Source of the DNA: MWCM01 sp964558315
GTDB lineage: Bacteria; Patescibacteriota; UBA1384; XYA2-FULL-43-10
NCBI GenBank assembly: GCA_964558315.1
Contig: CAZLCL010000003.1
Location: forward strand, 1 to 59,272
Length of the DNA: 59,272 nt
Direction of reading: 5' to 3'
In this document: piece after piece, positions 48,325 to 56,860 of the stretch
Position numbering within the stretch: the first letter of the stretch is position 1
Layout: every line of letters begins with the position of its first letter
The notes under the pieces: generated by a model
What the model was told of the DNA's origin: nothing
The model's input: the letters and a program-made list of their open reading frames with translations, nothing else
The model's database searches: none
Made by a program: the position numbers and the translations under genes

Positions 48325-48603
48325 TTAAAGTATGCCTAGAATATCTTCTTCTTTCATAATTTTATACTCTTTGCCATCAATCTTTATCTCATCCCCAGAG
48401 TATTTACCATATACGACTTTATCGCCCTTTTTAACACTAAAATCATGCTTTTTACCATCCCTTAATTTGCCTGTGCCAAGAGCGACTATTTCGCCTTCAG
48501 CTTTTTCCTCTTTGGCAGTATCGGGTATATAAATACCTGCTTTAGTTTTTTCTTCGGCACTTACTGGTTTAATTAAAACTTTGTCACCCAACGGTTGCAA
48601 CAT
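48325..48603 (-). CDS. groS: Co-chaperonin GroES
   Basis: A 92-residue GroES, the heptameric lid of GroEL. It starts MLQPLGDKVLIKPVSAEEKTKAG, with the mobile-loop region AGIYIPDTAKEEKAEG and VVYGKYSGDEIKIDGKEYKIMKEEDILGIL at the end. GAAGGAG precedes the ATG. It is the first gene of the groES-groEL operon, about 134 bases downstream of its promoter. Confidence 0.98.
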   Translation of the reverse strand: MLQPLGDKVLIKPVSAEEKTKAGIYIPDTAKEEKAEGEIVALGTGKLRDGKKHDFSVKKGDKVVYGKYSGDEIKIDGKEYKIMKEEDILGIL

Positions 48604-48743
48604 AGTTACTCCTTCATATATTAATTGATATTACAACACAGATTTCTCACGCAAATATTCACAAATTAGAAACTAAAAATATAAGAGTTATTTGTGTCGA
48701 TTTGTGTGGTAATTTGTGTCCTAGTTTCTTTTATCGCTTTCCT

Positions 48744-48773
48744 ATTGTAAAGCTTACTTTACATTTTTGTCAA
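48744..48773 (-). promoter_or_regulatory. groES-groEL promoter with internal inverted repeat
   Basis: Minus-strand TTGACA, 18 bases, TACAAT. The inverted repeat TGTAAAG-taag-CTTTACA (48746-48763) fills the spacer and touches the -10. That is where a repressor would block polymerase. It is not the CIRCE element of HrcA. The 5' leader (48604-48737) contains spacer-type repeats of TTTGTGT. Confidence 0.65.
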
Positions 48774-48807
48774 GAGTTTTTTGCATTGTCCCAAAACCTG
48801 ACTAAAA

Positions 48808-48881
48808 CAAAAAAGGGCCAAAGCCCTCCACTTATCTTCAGGTGAGGTGATGACGCAAGGGGGTAACGTCAAACACCTCAC
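48808..48881 (-). ncRNA. Candidate small RNA with intrinsic terminator
   Basis: Minus strand. A long stem GTGAGGTG/CACCTCAC (48842-48849 with 48874-48881) encloses TGACG/CGTCA; a short linker leads to AGGGC-tttg-GCCCT followed by a run of T. The second hairpin may instead simply be the terminator of the nucleotidyltransferase gene upstream (stop at 48940). No gene lies in it. Confidence 0.45.
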
Positions 48882-48939
48882 TTTATATATTACTATCGTT
48901 TGACTCTAAAATCAATACCTTAAATTTGCCAAAAAGGGC

Positions 48940-49623
48940 TTAATATTTCTTTGAAATACTTTTTGGCGGGTGGAATCTCATTTCGTAATCATTTACTACT
49001 ATCAGATCTGGATACATAGATGTTCTTTTGTCCCGCATAATTTTTTTAAGTTGAAAATACTTTAATAATTTTTCTAATTTTATGCCTATATTGCCTCCCA
49101 ATAAGCATTCAGAGACTTTTTTAATAGGGTTCACAAAAAATAGTAATGATTTTTTCACGGGATATTCCCGATAAATCGGAGTTTTTTGCGATTTTAAATA
49201 CCGTTTCATCCATTTTATATTAATATCAATAAATTTTTTAAAAACTATATCATCACCGATTACCAATATTGCCTGAGAATAATTTTCAGCACAATATCTG
49301 TTAATTTTTTCCTCTCTATTGTGAGGAATTTTTAAAAAATTATCGCTAAGGAAATAATTTAGACAAAACTTGCCACCATGAAATTTTTTCTCATCTGATG
49401 ATCTTTTTAAACCGATTATCCAAACAAGCGCAACCGCAAAAAAACGAGCTGTAAATATCCGACCTTTTTTGGAAATTAATAATAGATCAATATCGGATTG
49501 GGCGTTTATTTTACCTTGAGCCAAAGAACCATTTAATATTACACAGCTCACAAAAGGCATAGAATATATTAGGGTCGATACTAATTTTGTTAATCTGATA
49601 CGCTTTTTTAGCAATTTATCCAT
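48940..49623 (-). CDS. Nucleotidyltransferase-domain protein
   Basis: A 227-residue protein with an N-terminal Pol-beta-type nucleotidyltransferase core: VILNGSLAQGKINAQSDIDLLLIS, where GS and D44-x-D46 are the metal and nucleotide motif. A hydrophobic segment (FFAVALVWIIGL) follows, and the rest is basic and helical. Members transfer NMP to antibiotics, RNA or proteins; the substrate here is unknown. Very AT-rich, no clear ribosome site. It is divergent from pyrG across a short spacer. Confidence 0.8.
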   Translation of the reverse strand: MDKLLKKRIRLTKLVSTLIYSMPFVSCVILNGSLAQGKINAQSDIDLLLISKKGRIFTARFFAVALVWIIGLKRSSDEKKFHGGKFCLNYFLSDNFLKIPHNREEKINRYCAENYSQAILVIGDDIVFKKFIDINIKWMKRYLKSQKTPIYREYPVKKSLLFFVNPIKKVSECLLGGNIGIKLEKLLKYFQLKKIMRDKRTSMYPDLIVVNDYEMRFHPPKSISKKY

Positions 49624-49788
49624 ATTGAGATTATATATTTACTTACTTTATAATATTTTTTTTATTAGTATATTTATTACATGTTACAATATTATCGTAA
49701 ATATAAAATAGGATCTAAAAAAAACTCCGGGCAAATTTATCATGGAGTTTTTTAATTGATAAGAAGTTTAATATATTTCGGAGGTGAG

Positions 49789-51438
49789 ATGTCAAGGTAT
49801 ATTTTTGTTGTTGGTGGTGTTATGAGCGGCGTAGGCAAAGGAGTAGCCGCCGCCAGTATCGGGGCGATATTAAAAAGCAAAGGTTTTAAGGTAACAGCTG
49901 TCAAAGCAGATCCATATATTAATGTTGATGCCGGAACCATGAACCCAACCGAACATGGAGAGACTTTTGTTACTTTAGATGGTGATGAAACTGATCAAGA
50001 TATGGGAAATTATGAAAGATTTTTAAATACTGACCTGTCAAGCGACAACTATATGACTACAGGAAGAGTTTATCAAAGCGTGATTAACAGGGAAAGAAAT
50101 TTACAATATCAGGGGCGCTGTGTCCAAGTGGTGCCCCACATTCCAGAAGAAATTATAAATCGCATCAAAAAAGTGGCCAATAAGGGAAATAACGATTTTG
50201 TAATAATTGAGATCGGCGGCACTGTTGGAGAGTATGAAAACATCTTGTTTTTAGAAGCAATAAGAATCTTAAAAATGGAAGAAGCCAAGAATGTAGCAAT
50301 AATTATGGTTTCTTATTTGCCTATTCCCAAACATGTTGGTGAGATGAAAACAAAACCGACACAAATGGCAGTTAGATCATTAAACTCTACAGGATTGCAA
50401 GCTGATTTTATTCTCTGCCGTAGTGAACACCCGATTGATGATAAAAGAAGAGACAAACTTGCAGTTTTTTGTAGCATCAAACCAGATCATGCAATTTCTG
50501 CTCCAGATGTTGATTCAATTTACGATATTCCTTTAAACTTTGAAAAAGAAGATCTAGGCAATAAAATTTTGAAGCATTTTAACATTAAAAACAAACAATC
50601 AGATTTAAGAAAATGGCAAGATTTTGTCGCTAAATCTAAAAAATCAAATAAAAAGGTGATTAAAATCGGTATAGTTGGAAAATATTTTGCCACAGGAGAT
50701 TATATTTTGGCTGATTCCTATATCTCAATTATCGAAGCGGTTAAACATGCATCATGGACACAAAATCTTTCTGTGCAAATTGAATGGCTATCAAGTGATG
50801 AGTATGAGACAGATTTAAACAAAATTTCGGAACTACAAAATTTTGATGGGATAATTGTGCCCGGTGGTTTTGGGTCACGTGGCGTTGAAGGCAAGATATT
50901 AACAGCGCAATATTGTCGTGAACACAAGATACCTTACCTTGGTCTATGTTATGGTATGCAGATCGCAACCATAGAATTTGCCAGAAATATTGCGGGGCTA
51001 AAAAATGCAAACACAACCGAGATAAATCCCAACACTCCCTACCCAGTAATTCACTTAATGCAGGAACAGGAGAAAAAAATGGCGGAGAGCAATTATGGTG
51101 GTTCAATGAGGCTGGGTGGCTATGAATGTAAATTAAACCGAACCTCAAAAGCTTGCAAAGCCTACGAGAAATTCGGTAAAGAACAGATTAAAAACGGTAT
51201 AATTATAGAAAGACATCGGCATCGTTATGAATTTAATAATGAATACCGAGAAAAACTGGAAAAACTTGGCTTAATAATTGCCGGAATCAACCCAAAACAA
51301 AATTTGGTAGAAATTATCGAGCTAAAAGATCATCCATTTTTCGTGGGCACGCAATTTCATCCCGAACTCCAATCGAGGCCCCTGCGCCCCCACCCTTTGT
51401 TTATGGCCTTAATCTCTGCGGCTGATCAACAAAGATAG
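49789..51438 (+). CDS. pyrG: CTP synthase
   Basis: A 549-residue CTP synthase making CTP from UTP, ATP and glutamine. The synthase domain starts MSRYIFVVGGVMSGVGKGVAAASIG (P-loop) and contains DPYINVDAGTMNPTEHGETFV and EIGGTVGEYEN. The glutaminase domain has GGFGSRGVEGKI, the nucleophile Cys in LGLCYGMQIA, and the closing GTQFHPELQSRP. The ATG at 49789 is chosen for GGAGGTGAG immediately upstream. Its 3' end overlaps the convergent P-type ATPase gene by 38 bases. Confidence 0.97.
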   Translation: MSRYIFVVGGVMSGVGKGVAAASIGAILKSKGFKVTAVKADPYINVDAGTMNPTEHGETFVTLDGDETDQDMGNYERFLNTDLSSDNYMTTGRVYQSVINRERNLQYQGRCVQVVPHIPEEIINRIKKVANKGNNDFVIIEIGGTVGEYENILFLEAIRILKMEEAKNVAIIMVSYLPIPKHVGEMKTKPTQMAVRSLNSTGLQADFILCRSEHPIDDKRRDKLAVFCSIKPDHAISAPDVDSIYDIPLNFEKEDLGNKILKHFNIKNKQSDLRKWQDFVAKSKKSNKKVIKIGIVGKYFATGDYILADSYISIIEAVKHASWTQNLSVQIEWLSSDEYETDLNKISELQNFDGIIVPGGFGSRGVEGKILTAQYCREHKIPYLGLCYGMQIATIEFARNIAGLKNANTTEINPNTPYPVIHLMQEQEKKMAESNYGGSMRLGGYECKLNRTSKACKAYEKFGKEQIKNGIIIERHRHRYEFNNEYREKLEKLGLIIAGINPKQNLVEIIELKDHPFFVGTQFHPELQSRPLRPHPLFMALISAADQQR

Positions 51439-54034
51439 CACTATCTTTATCAATATTTGATGCTCTTTTTTTATCGCGATAAAAACGTAATAATTCAGAT
51501 GAGAGCAAAACTAAAATCACCGTAATAATAATTGCTATAATCTCTTTTAAGGTTAATGACTCTAGTCCGAATAAATGTCTGATGCTAGGATATAAAGCTA
51601 TAAATTGCACCAAAAGAGCCAGCACAACACCGATATTTAAAGTGCGACAGGCAAAAAACTTTTTAAAATCCTGCCAAATTCTAATTTTTGATCTGATTGA
51701 TAGCGCTAGAGCCATTTGAGACCAACCCATTGCAAAAAACACCAAAGTTCTGGCATGCGCTGTTGATTCATACAATCCCCAGATAAATAGGCCAATACAA
51801 AACAATAGCAAAATTACTCCGGAATATAGCGATAATTTAACTGAATTTTTTATAGAATCTTTTTTGCTATCCCTTGGTTTATCGTAAACCCTATGATTAG
51901 ATGGCCCTTCTAGGGAGATAGCGATTGATGGAAATGAATCTGTAATTAAATTAATCCAAAGTATCTGCAGGGCGGTTAAAGGGGAAGGCAAACCAAGAAG
52001 AGTTGCTATGGCGATGAGCATTATCTCAGCAAAGTTCCCAGCAATTAAAAAAGTCATAGCATTTTTAATATTATCGTATATGACTCGCCCATAGGTAACA
52101 GCATTGATTATCGTGGAGTAATTATCATCTGAAAGAATTATGTCGGCGGCCTCTCTAGCTACATCTGTCCCCCTTTGACCCATGGCAATACCAACTGTTC
52201 CAGCTTTTAATGCCGGAGCATCATTGACTCCATCACCGGTAACCGCTACCACATAACCGCTTTTCTCCATTAACTCAACTATCTTTAATTTATCTTGAGG
52301 CGTGATTCTGGCAAATATCTTAACTTGTTCAAGTTTGCTTTTTAACTGACGATCGTTTAATTTTTCAAACTCTTCTCCCGAAACAATTTCTTCTGGCTTA
52401 ATACTCCAACCGATCTTTTCAGCAATATATTTTGCTGTTTCCGGATGATCTCCTGTAATAATTACCGGCCTAATGCCCAATTTTACCGTTTCTTTAAGAG
52501 CATTGCCTACTCCACTAGCTGGAGCATCTGCAAAAGCGAGAATTGCAATAAACTCCATCTGTTTTAAATCGGAAGCCCCGTTTGTTTTAATCTTTTTCTC
52601 AGCAACTGCAATCGCCCTAAAACCCATACTGCTCAATCTGTGAGCTTCTGCTAATATATCTTTCTCTTCACTTTTTAATAAGTGACAAAAATCCACGATT
52701 TTCTCTGGAGCTCCTTTAGCAATGAGTAATTTATTTTTCCCTTCAGACACAACAACCGCGTTATATTTTTTGTCTGAGCTAAAAGGGATTTCTGATAATC
52801 TTTGATATTTTGATAATGCATGATAATCCTTACGATAATTTTGAGCCAGATAATTGGCTAATGCAACCTCTAAAGGATCGCCAACAAACTCCTCCTCTTT
52901 GTGTCCGGAAACATTTGAGGCTAGCAGAGAGTCAGCAACAGCCTTAACAGTTTCGCAAGTATCGTTATCTAAATCTTTTTCAAACAATTTTTTATCTTTA
53001 AAATAGGAAATTTTGGCAAGACTTAATTCATTTTTTGTGATCGTGCCTGTTTTGTCAGTAGCAATAATATTTATTCTGCCTAAAGACTCAATTACCCCAA
53101 GCTTTCTTACAATGGCTTTATGTTTCACCATACCAATTACGCCAACTGCCAAAGCTAAAGTTGTTGCAGTTGGTAGTGATTCGGGCACGGCCGCGACTAA
53201 CAAAGCGATTACAAAAGAGGTAATTTCTAATAAATGCCAGCCACTGGATAATCCGTATATAAAAATACATAACGCAATAGCACTGGCGGCAATAGAAAAT
53301 ATTTTTCCCACATAGATAATATTTTTTTCCAAAGGAGAATCCTCCTCCTTTTTCTCAACTAAAGTCGCAATAATGCCAAGTTCTGTATTGCAACCGGTAG
53401 CTACAACCACGCCCCTGCCCCTACCAACCACAACATTCGATCCGCCAAAAGCCATATTTTTTCTATCACCAAGTGGCACATTTAGTGGCAAAACCCCAAT
53501 CTTTTTAGAAACAGGAAGGGACTCACCGGTTAAAGCAGACTCGTTGATACGAAGACCTTCCTCCTCTACTAAACGAATATCAGCCGGGACCCGGTCGCCC
53601 TCGCCCAAAACAACAACATCTCCTGTTACCACTTCTTCGCTATTTACTTCTAGTATTTTTCCATCACGAATCACCTTACACCTAAAAGCAAAACCACGTT
53701 TTAGAGCCGCCAAGGACTTTTCTGCCTTATACTCCTGAAAAAAGCCAACGGATACATTTAATAGAATTATGATAATCAGGATAATCGCGTCAAACCAACC
53801 GTGAGCAAAATATGATATTATAGCGGCAACCAATAATAGAACTACAAAAAAATTTGCAAACTGCCTCAACAATACCGTTAGAGCTTTTACCTCTTTGATA
53901 CTATTTAGCGTATTTGGGCCATCTTGAGCAAGTTTATGTCCAGCTGAATTGCTCGATAAACCATTTAAAATATCCACTTTAAAATGGCGCTTGACATCAT
54001 CTACGCTCCATTGATGATAAGCGTATTTTTTAAT
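51401..54034 (-). CDS. Cation-transporting P-type ATPase (Ca2+/P2-like)
   Basis: A P-type ATPase of about 877 residues. Landmarks: actuator motif LTGESLPV, the membrane motif AAVPESLPTATTLALA, the phosphorylation site ATDKTGTITKNEL (Asp about 327), KGAPEKIV, and the hinge TGDGVNDAPALK; about ten transmembrane helices. The PESLP motif and length fit the Ca2+/P2 group, but the ion is unproven. The conserved N-terminus YHQWSVDDVKRHFK lies upstream of the first ordinary start (GTG 53977). The only plausible start is an ATT at 54034, three bases after AAGGAGG. The gene overlaps pyrG at its 3' end. Confidence 0.9.
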   Translation of the reverse strand: MKKYAYHQWSVDDVKRHFKVDILNGLSSNSAGHKLAQDGPNTLNSIKEVKALTVLLRQFANFFVVLLLVAAIISYFAHGWFDAIILIIIILLNVSVGFFQEYKAEKSLAALKRGFAFRCKVIRDGKILEVNSEEVVTGDVVVLGEGDRVPADIRLVEEEGLRINESALTGESLPVSKKIGVLPLNVPLGDRKNMAFGGSNVVVGRGRGVVVATGCNTELGIIATLVEKKEEDSPLEKNIIYVGKIFSIAASAIALCIFIYGLSSGWHLLEITSFVIALLVAAVPESLPTATTLALAVGVIGMVKHKAIVRKLGVIESLGRINIIATDKTGTITKNELSLAKISYFKDKKLFEKDLDNDTCETVKAVADSLLASNVSGHKEEEFVGDPLEVALANYLAQNYRKDYHALSKYQRLSEIPFSSDKKYNAVVVSEGKNKLLIAKGAPEKIVDFCHLLKSEEKDILAEAHRLSSMGFRAIAVAEKKIKTNGASDLKQMEFIAILAFADAPASGVGNALKETVKLGIRPVIITGDHPETAKYIAEKIGWSIKPEEIVSGEEFEKLNDRQLKSKLEQVKIFARITPQDKLKIVELMEKSGYVVAVTGDGVNDAPALKAGTVGIAMGQRGTDVAREAADIILSDDNYSTIINAVTYGRVIYDNIKNAMTFLIAGNFAEIMLIAIATLLGLPSPLTALQILWINLITDSFPSIAISLEGPSNHRVYDKPRDSKKDSIKNSVKLSLYSGVILLLFCIGLFIWGLYESTAHARTLVFFAMGWSQMALALSIRSKIRIWQDFKKFFACRTLNIGVVLALLVQFIALYPSIRHLFGLESLTLKEIIAIIITVILVLLSSELLRFYRDKKRASNIDKDSAIFVDQPQRLRP

Positions 54035-54110
54035 ACCCCTCCTTAAGACTCAATAATCAACATAAAAATTGATAATTACTGACTATAATTATAATATATT
54101 TAGGTTATGT

Positions 54111-54139
54111 TTGACAAACACGGCTATTTTAGATAGTAT
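54111..54139 (+). promoter_or_regulatory. Promoter of the C-rich-loop RNA
   Basis: TTGACA, 17-base spacer beginning AACA, TAGTAT; same elements and spacing as 42961-42989. Transcription is expected from about 54146. Confidence 0.78.
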
Positions 54140-54145
54140 CACGAT

Positions 54146-54332
54146 AACACTCTGCTAGCCGATCTCCCCCCGGACGGCTTGGTAGAGTGCTACCATGGTA
54201 TAACTACCATGGCGATGCGGGAATGCCAGCCCCTTGTCCCCCCCTCCTGGTAAACCCGTATTCGCATACTCCGCGGGGTAAAACCCGCGATCTCATGCCC
54301 AGTTGGACTTCTCGGCTGGGTTTGTCGTTTTT
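54146..54332 (+). ncRNA. Candidate structured small RNA with C-rich loops
   Basis: About 187 nt between a consensus promoter and a clear terminator. In order: a stem ACTCT..AGCCG/CGGCT..AGAGT with loop ATCTCCCCCCGGA (54149-54188); hairpin CCATGGTA/TACCATGG (54193-54212); a stem ATGCGGG..CCAG/CTGG..CCCG..GCAT with a long C-rich loop (54230-54246); CGCGGG/CCCGCG (54272-54289); and terminator CCCAG/CTGGG followed by TTTGTCGTTTTT (54298-54332). It is not recognisable as 6S, SRP, tmRNA or RNase P. The loops contain CCUCC, complementary to Shine-Dalgarno sequences. The rest of 54035-54515 has no gene. Confidence 0.68.
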
Positions 54333-54515
54333 AATCAAGCTTAAATTGCCAATTAATAATAACTTTTATTCAAATTATTTGCCGATAGCAATCACCATAA
54401 AACTCATTATTATAATATTTTTTATATAATAACTATTTTTAGTGCTATTAATAATTGCTATCTGCCGGTAATTGACGATAATGAGATCGTAAACTATTAA
54501 ATTTTTAGCAACTAA

Positions 54516-56393
54516 TCACTCGGTGATAACTGGAGTCTCGCCTGTTTGTGGCACCTCAGGCGGTGTTGCGACTTCGATTCCTACCAGCCATCTCTCGGGC
54601 CAAGCTACGTATTTTGAAAAGAAGTCTCTTTCCTGAAGAGTAGCACCATCTCTCGATATTTTATAATGAAATTTGGCGCTACACCCTTGGTGAGCCTTTT
54701 CAAGCTGTTTTCTTTCGCCGGGGGCCAGAGTGTCGCTTGGCACCTCAATTGCCGGACCTGGGTCGGTATAATCATAAACTTCTGGTGTGCCTATCTCGAT
54801 AATCCTACTATCTTTTGTGCCATAAAAATCAAAGGTAATTTTTGTGCCGACTATACTAGCTTGAATTAATATATATGAACCATAATTATTTTTAAATTTA
54901 AAATCCGGCGCAGGATCGTAAATAGTCGCATCCATACCGACAGGTGGTTCATAATAAGATACTCTATATTTGTGGTTGGATCTGGAAATTATCTCCATGC
55001 CGGCATTCAACGCGGCTCTAAAAAGAGTAGTTGAGACTTGGCACAAACCCCCACCGTATTCAGGAACAGTCCTGTTTTCTTTTATCACCAATTCGGGCAA
55101 GTAACCTCCACTGGCATCAATTTCTCCCAGCTTTTCGAGCGTCGAAAAGGATTCACCGGGCTTAATTAAAGTGCCATTAATTGCATTTGCCCCAACTGTA
55201 ATATTGTGAACCCTATTAGCTGGAGAACCTTTAAAGTTTGTAGTGCCACTGGCTACCAGCTCTTTAAGGCCGTAAGACTCGAGACTGCTCGAAGTCACTT
55301 CGGGCTGAGTAACATCTACTTTAAGCTCGACAGTTTTTGTATTAATCTCTTTTACACCATCTATGGATCGCGCTAAAAGTGCATTTCCCACATTAACCAG
55401 CGACTGCTCCCTATCTAAGCTCCTTCCTTCTTGCGAAATTTTAAAAGCAGTTACTTTGCCATCTTGAGCCTGCAAAATTGCATTCTGCGGTTCGCGATTT
55501 ATCTCTCCGGCAATTACCTCTAACTGCTTTAAAGTTTTGTCGCGATCAATATAAAGATCTAAATCATCGCCTTTGGGGCGGCTTTTAATCAAACCACCAA
55601 TGGTATCGGTGTCAAAAGAAAAACTCAACTCTGAATAAACGAGTTTTAACTCCTCGCCATCTAGTATTTGATTAGCGGCTTTAAGCCTGCGTTCGGCATT
55701 TTCTAATGAGACCTGAGGTTCATAAACTTTTGGAGAAAATGTGATGATTGAATATTTTATCTGTTTTGTTTGATTTTTGATTTGCTCAATAATTGCTTTT
55801 TGATCTATCCTCTCCCCGGTCTGTTTTTCATTCAGCAAAGAAAATTTGCCCCCTCCGACATAATTTATTTCATAATCTTTTTCCGGTATATCGTTTTCTG
55901 CGGCGATTTCGGCAACTTTCTTTATTAAAGCATCTTCATTCAGATTATATATCGCTTGGAATCTCACTGCTTTAAAAAAACTAGTCACCTGATCAGTAAA
56001 ATTTTGCCAGGCGTTGCCGTTTCTGCCAAAACCAAAAATTTGCGAAGCCAGTTCGTCGGTATCAAAAACTAACCCAAGATCATTTGGAGAAATCTCATAG
56101 CCTTTTTCGTTGTCTTGATTATCATGATATTTTAGAGAATATTTTTTAGATAAAAATTCTTCGCTGATCTTTTCAAGATCGCTTCTAACTTCCGCCTCGC
56201 TTTTACCACTGTAATTGTTTGCACCCAAATAGACATTAGAATATGTTTTTTTAGCATAGGAAATTGAGTAACCAGCTATGAGCAATAAAAAAATGGTGAC
56301 AACAAATAAAATTGACAGCAAAGAATACTTAGCTACTTTTTTCTTGTTTCGATAGCCTTTTTTCACACCTTTTTTCTCTTTTTTCCCAGTCAT
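54516..56393 (-). CDS. VanW-family cell-wall protein with peptidoglycan-binding-type domains
   Basis: A 625-residue extracytoplasmic protein. A lysine-rich start and one transmembrane anchor (LLSILFVVTIFLLLIAGYSI) precede two repeats of the PG_binding_4 type (around residues 80-200 and 230-340). The VanW domain follows: NITVGANAINGTLIKPGESFST, YGGGLCQVSTTLFRAALNAGMEI, YEPPVGMDATIYDP. A C-terminal beta region carries PGERKQLEKAHQG. The family is linked to the cell envelope and to vancomycin-resistance operons, but no biochemical activity is established. Confidence 0.9.
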   Translation of the reverse strand: MTGKKEKKGVKKGYRNKKKVAKYSLLSILFVVTIFLLLIAGYSISYAKKTYSNVYLGANNYSGKSEAEVRSDLEKISEEFLSKKYSLKYHDNQDNEKGYEISPNDLGLVFDTDELASQIFGFGRNGNAWQNFTDQVTSFFKAVRFQAIYNLNEDALIKKVAEIAAENDIPEKDYEINYVGGGKFSLLNEKQTGERIDQKAIIEQIKNQTKQIKYSIITFSPKVYEPQVSLENAERRLKAANQILDGEELKLVYSELSFSFDTDTIGGLIKSRPKGDDLDLYIDRDKTLKQLEVIAGEINREPQNAILQAQDGKVTAFKISQEGRSLDREQSLVNVGNALLARSIDGVKEINTKTVELKVDVTQPEVTSSSLESYGLKELVASGTTNFKGSPANRVHNITVGANAINGTLIKPGESFSTLEKLGEIDASGGYLPELVIKENRTVPEYGGGLCQVSTTLFRAALNAGMEIISRSNHKYRVSYYEPPVGMDATIYDPAPDFKFKNNYGSYILIQASIVGTKITFDFYGTKDSRIIEIGTPEVYDYTDPGPAIEVPSDTLAPGERKQLEKAHQGCSAKFHYKISRDGATLQERDFFSKYVAWPERWLVGIEVATPPEVPQTGETPVITE

Positions 56394-56525
56394 TTATTAT
56401 CAGTATAACCACTTAAGATAATAAATCAATTGCAAATGATTATATAACATTGTATAACGTTAATCTCTGTAGGTCGCCAGAGACATCAGTTATAGACAAT
56501 GACAGAGGTCACCATGTAATAAATT

Positions 56526-56750
56526 TTAATCGCTATTTAGTATTTCGTTAAGCAGTTCTTTGGCAGTTTTTTGTCTTTTATTAGTTTCGGCTTCATCTGA
56601 CGAAATTGTAAGATGAACAATACTTCCCTCTTTGCAACTTTTTGGAACTATTTTTTTGGGCACTAGCAACTGAAAATGCTCGCCAATCAACACAGCTTGA
56701 CTATTTTCAAACCTATCAAGAGTAAATATTGTAGAGATAGATTCTCCCAT
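56526..56750 (-). CDS. DUF3006-like small protein
   Basis: A 74-residue protein: FTLDRFENSQAVLIGEH, FQLLVPKKIVPKSCKEGSIVHLTIS, ending in a helix with NKRQKTAKELLNEIL. The DRFE...AVL pattern followed by VP and EG matches DUF3006, small beta-barrel proteins of unknown function often found near competence or nuclease genes. No ribosome site is obvious. It lies between hppA and the VanW gene. Confidence 0.72.
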   Translation of the reverse strand: MGESISTIFTLDRFENSQAVLIGEHFQLLVPKKIVPKSCKEGSIVHLTISSDEAETNKRQKTAKELLNEILNSD

Positions 56751-56860
56751 AAAACATTTCTTTAAGAACTTATATTAAAAAGCATGATGTATAAATTTTT
56801 AATAAACTACTCAGATTGTAACAACTCATGACAACAATGAGTTGTTACTTATCTGAAAAT

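Noticed and set aside
48604..48800. CIRCE element for HrcA control of groESL
   Set aside because: No TTAGCACTC/GAGTGCTAA pair is present; a different inverted repeat is found instead.
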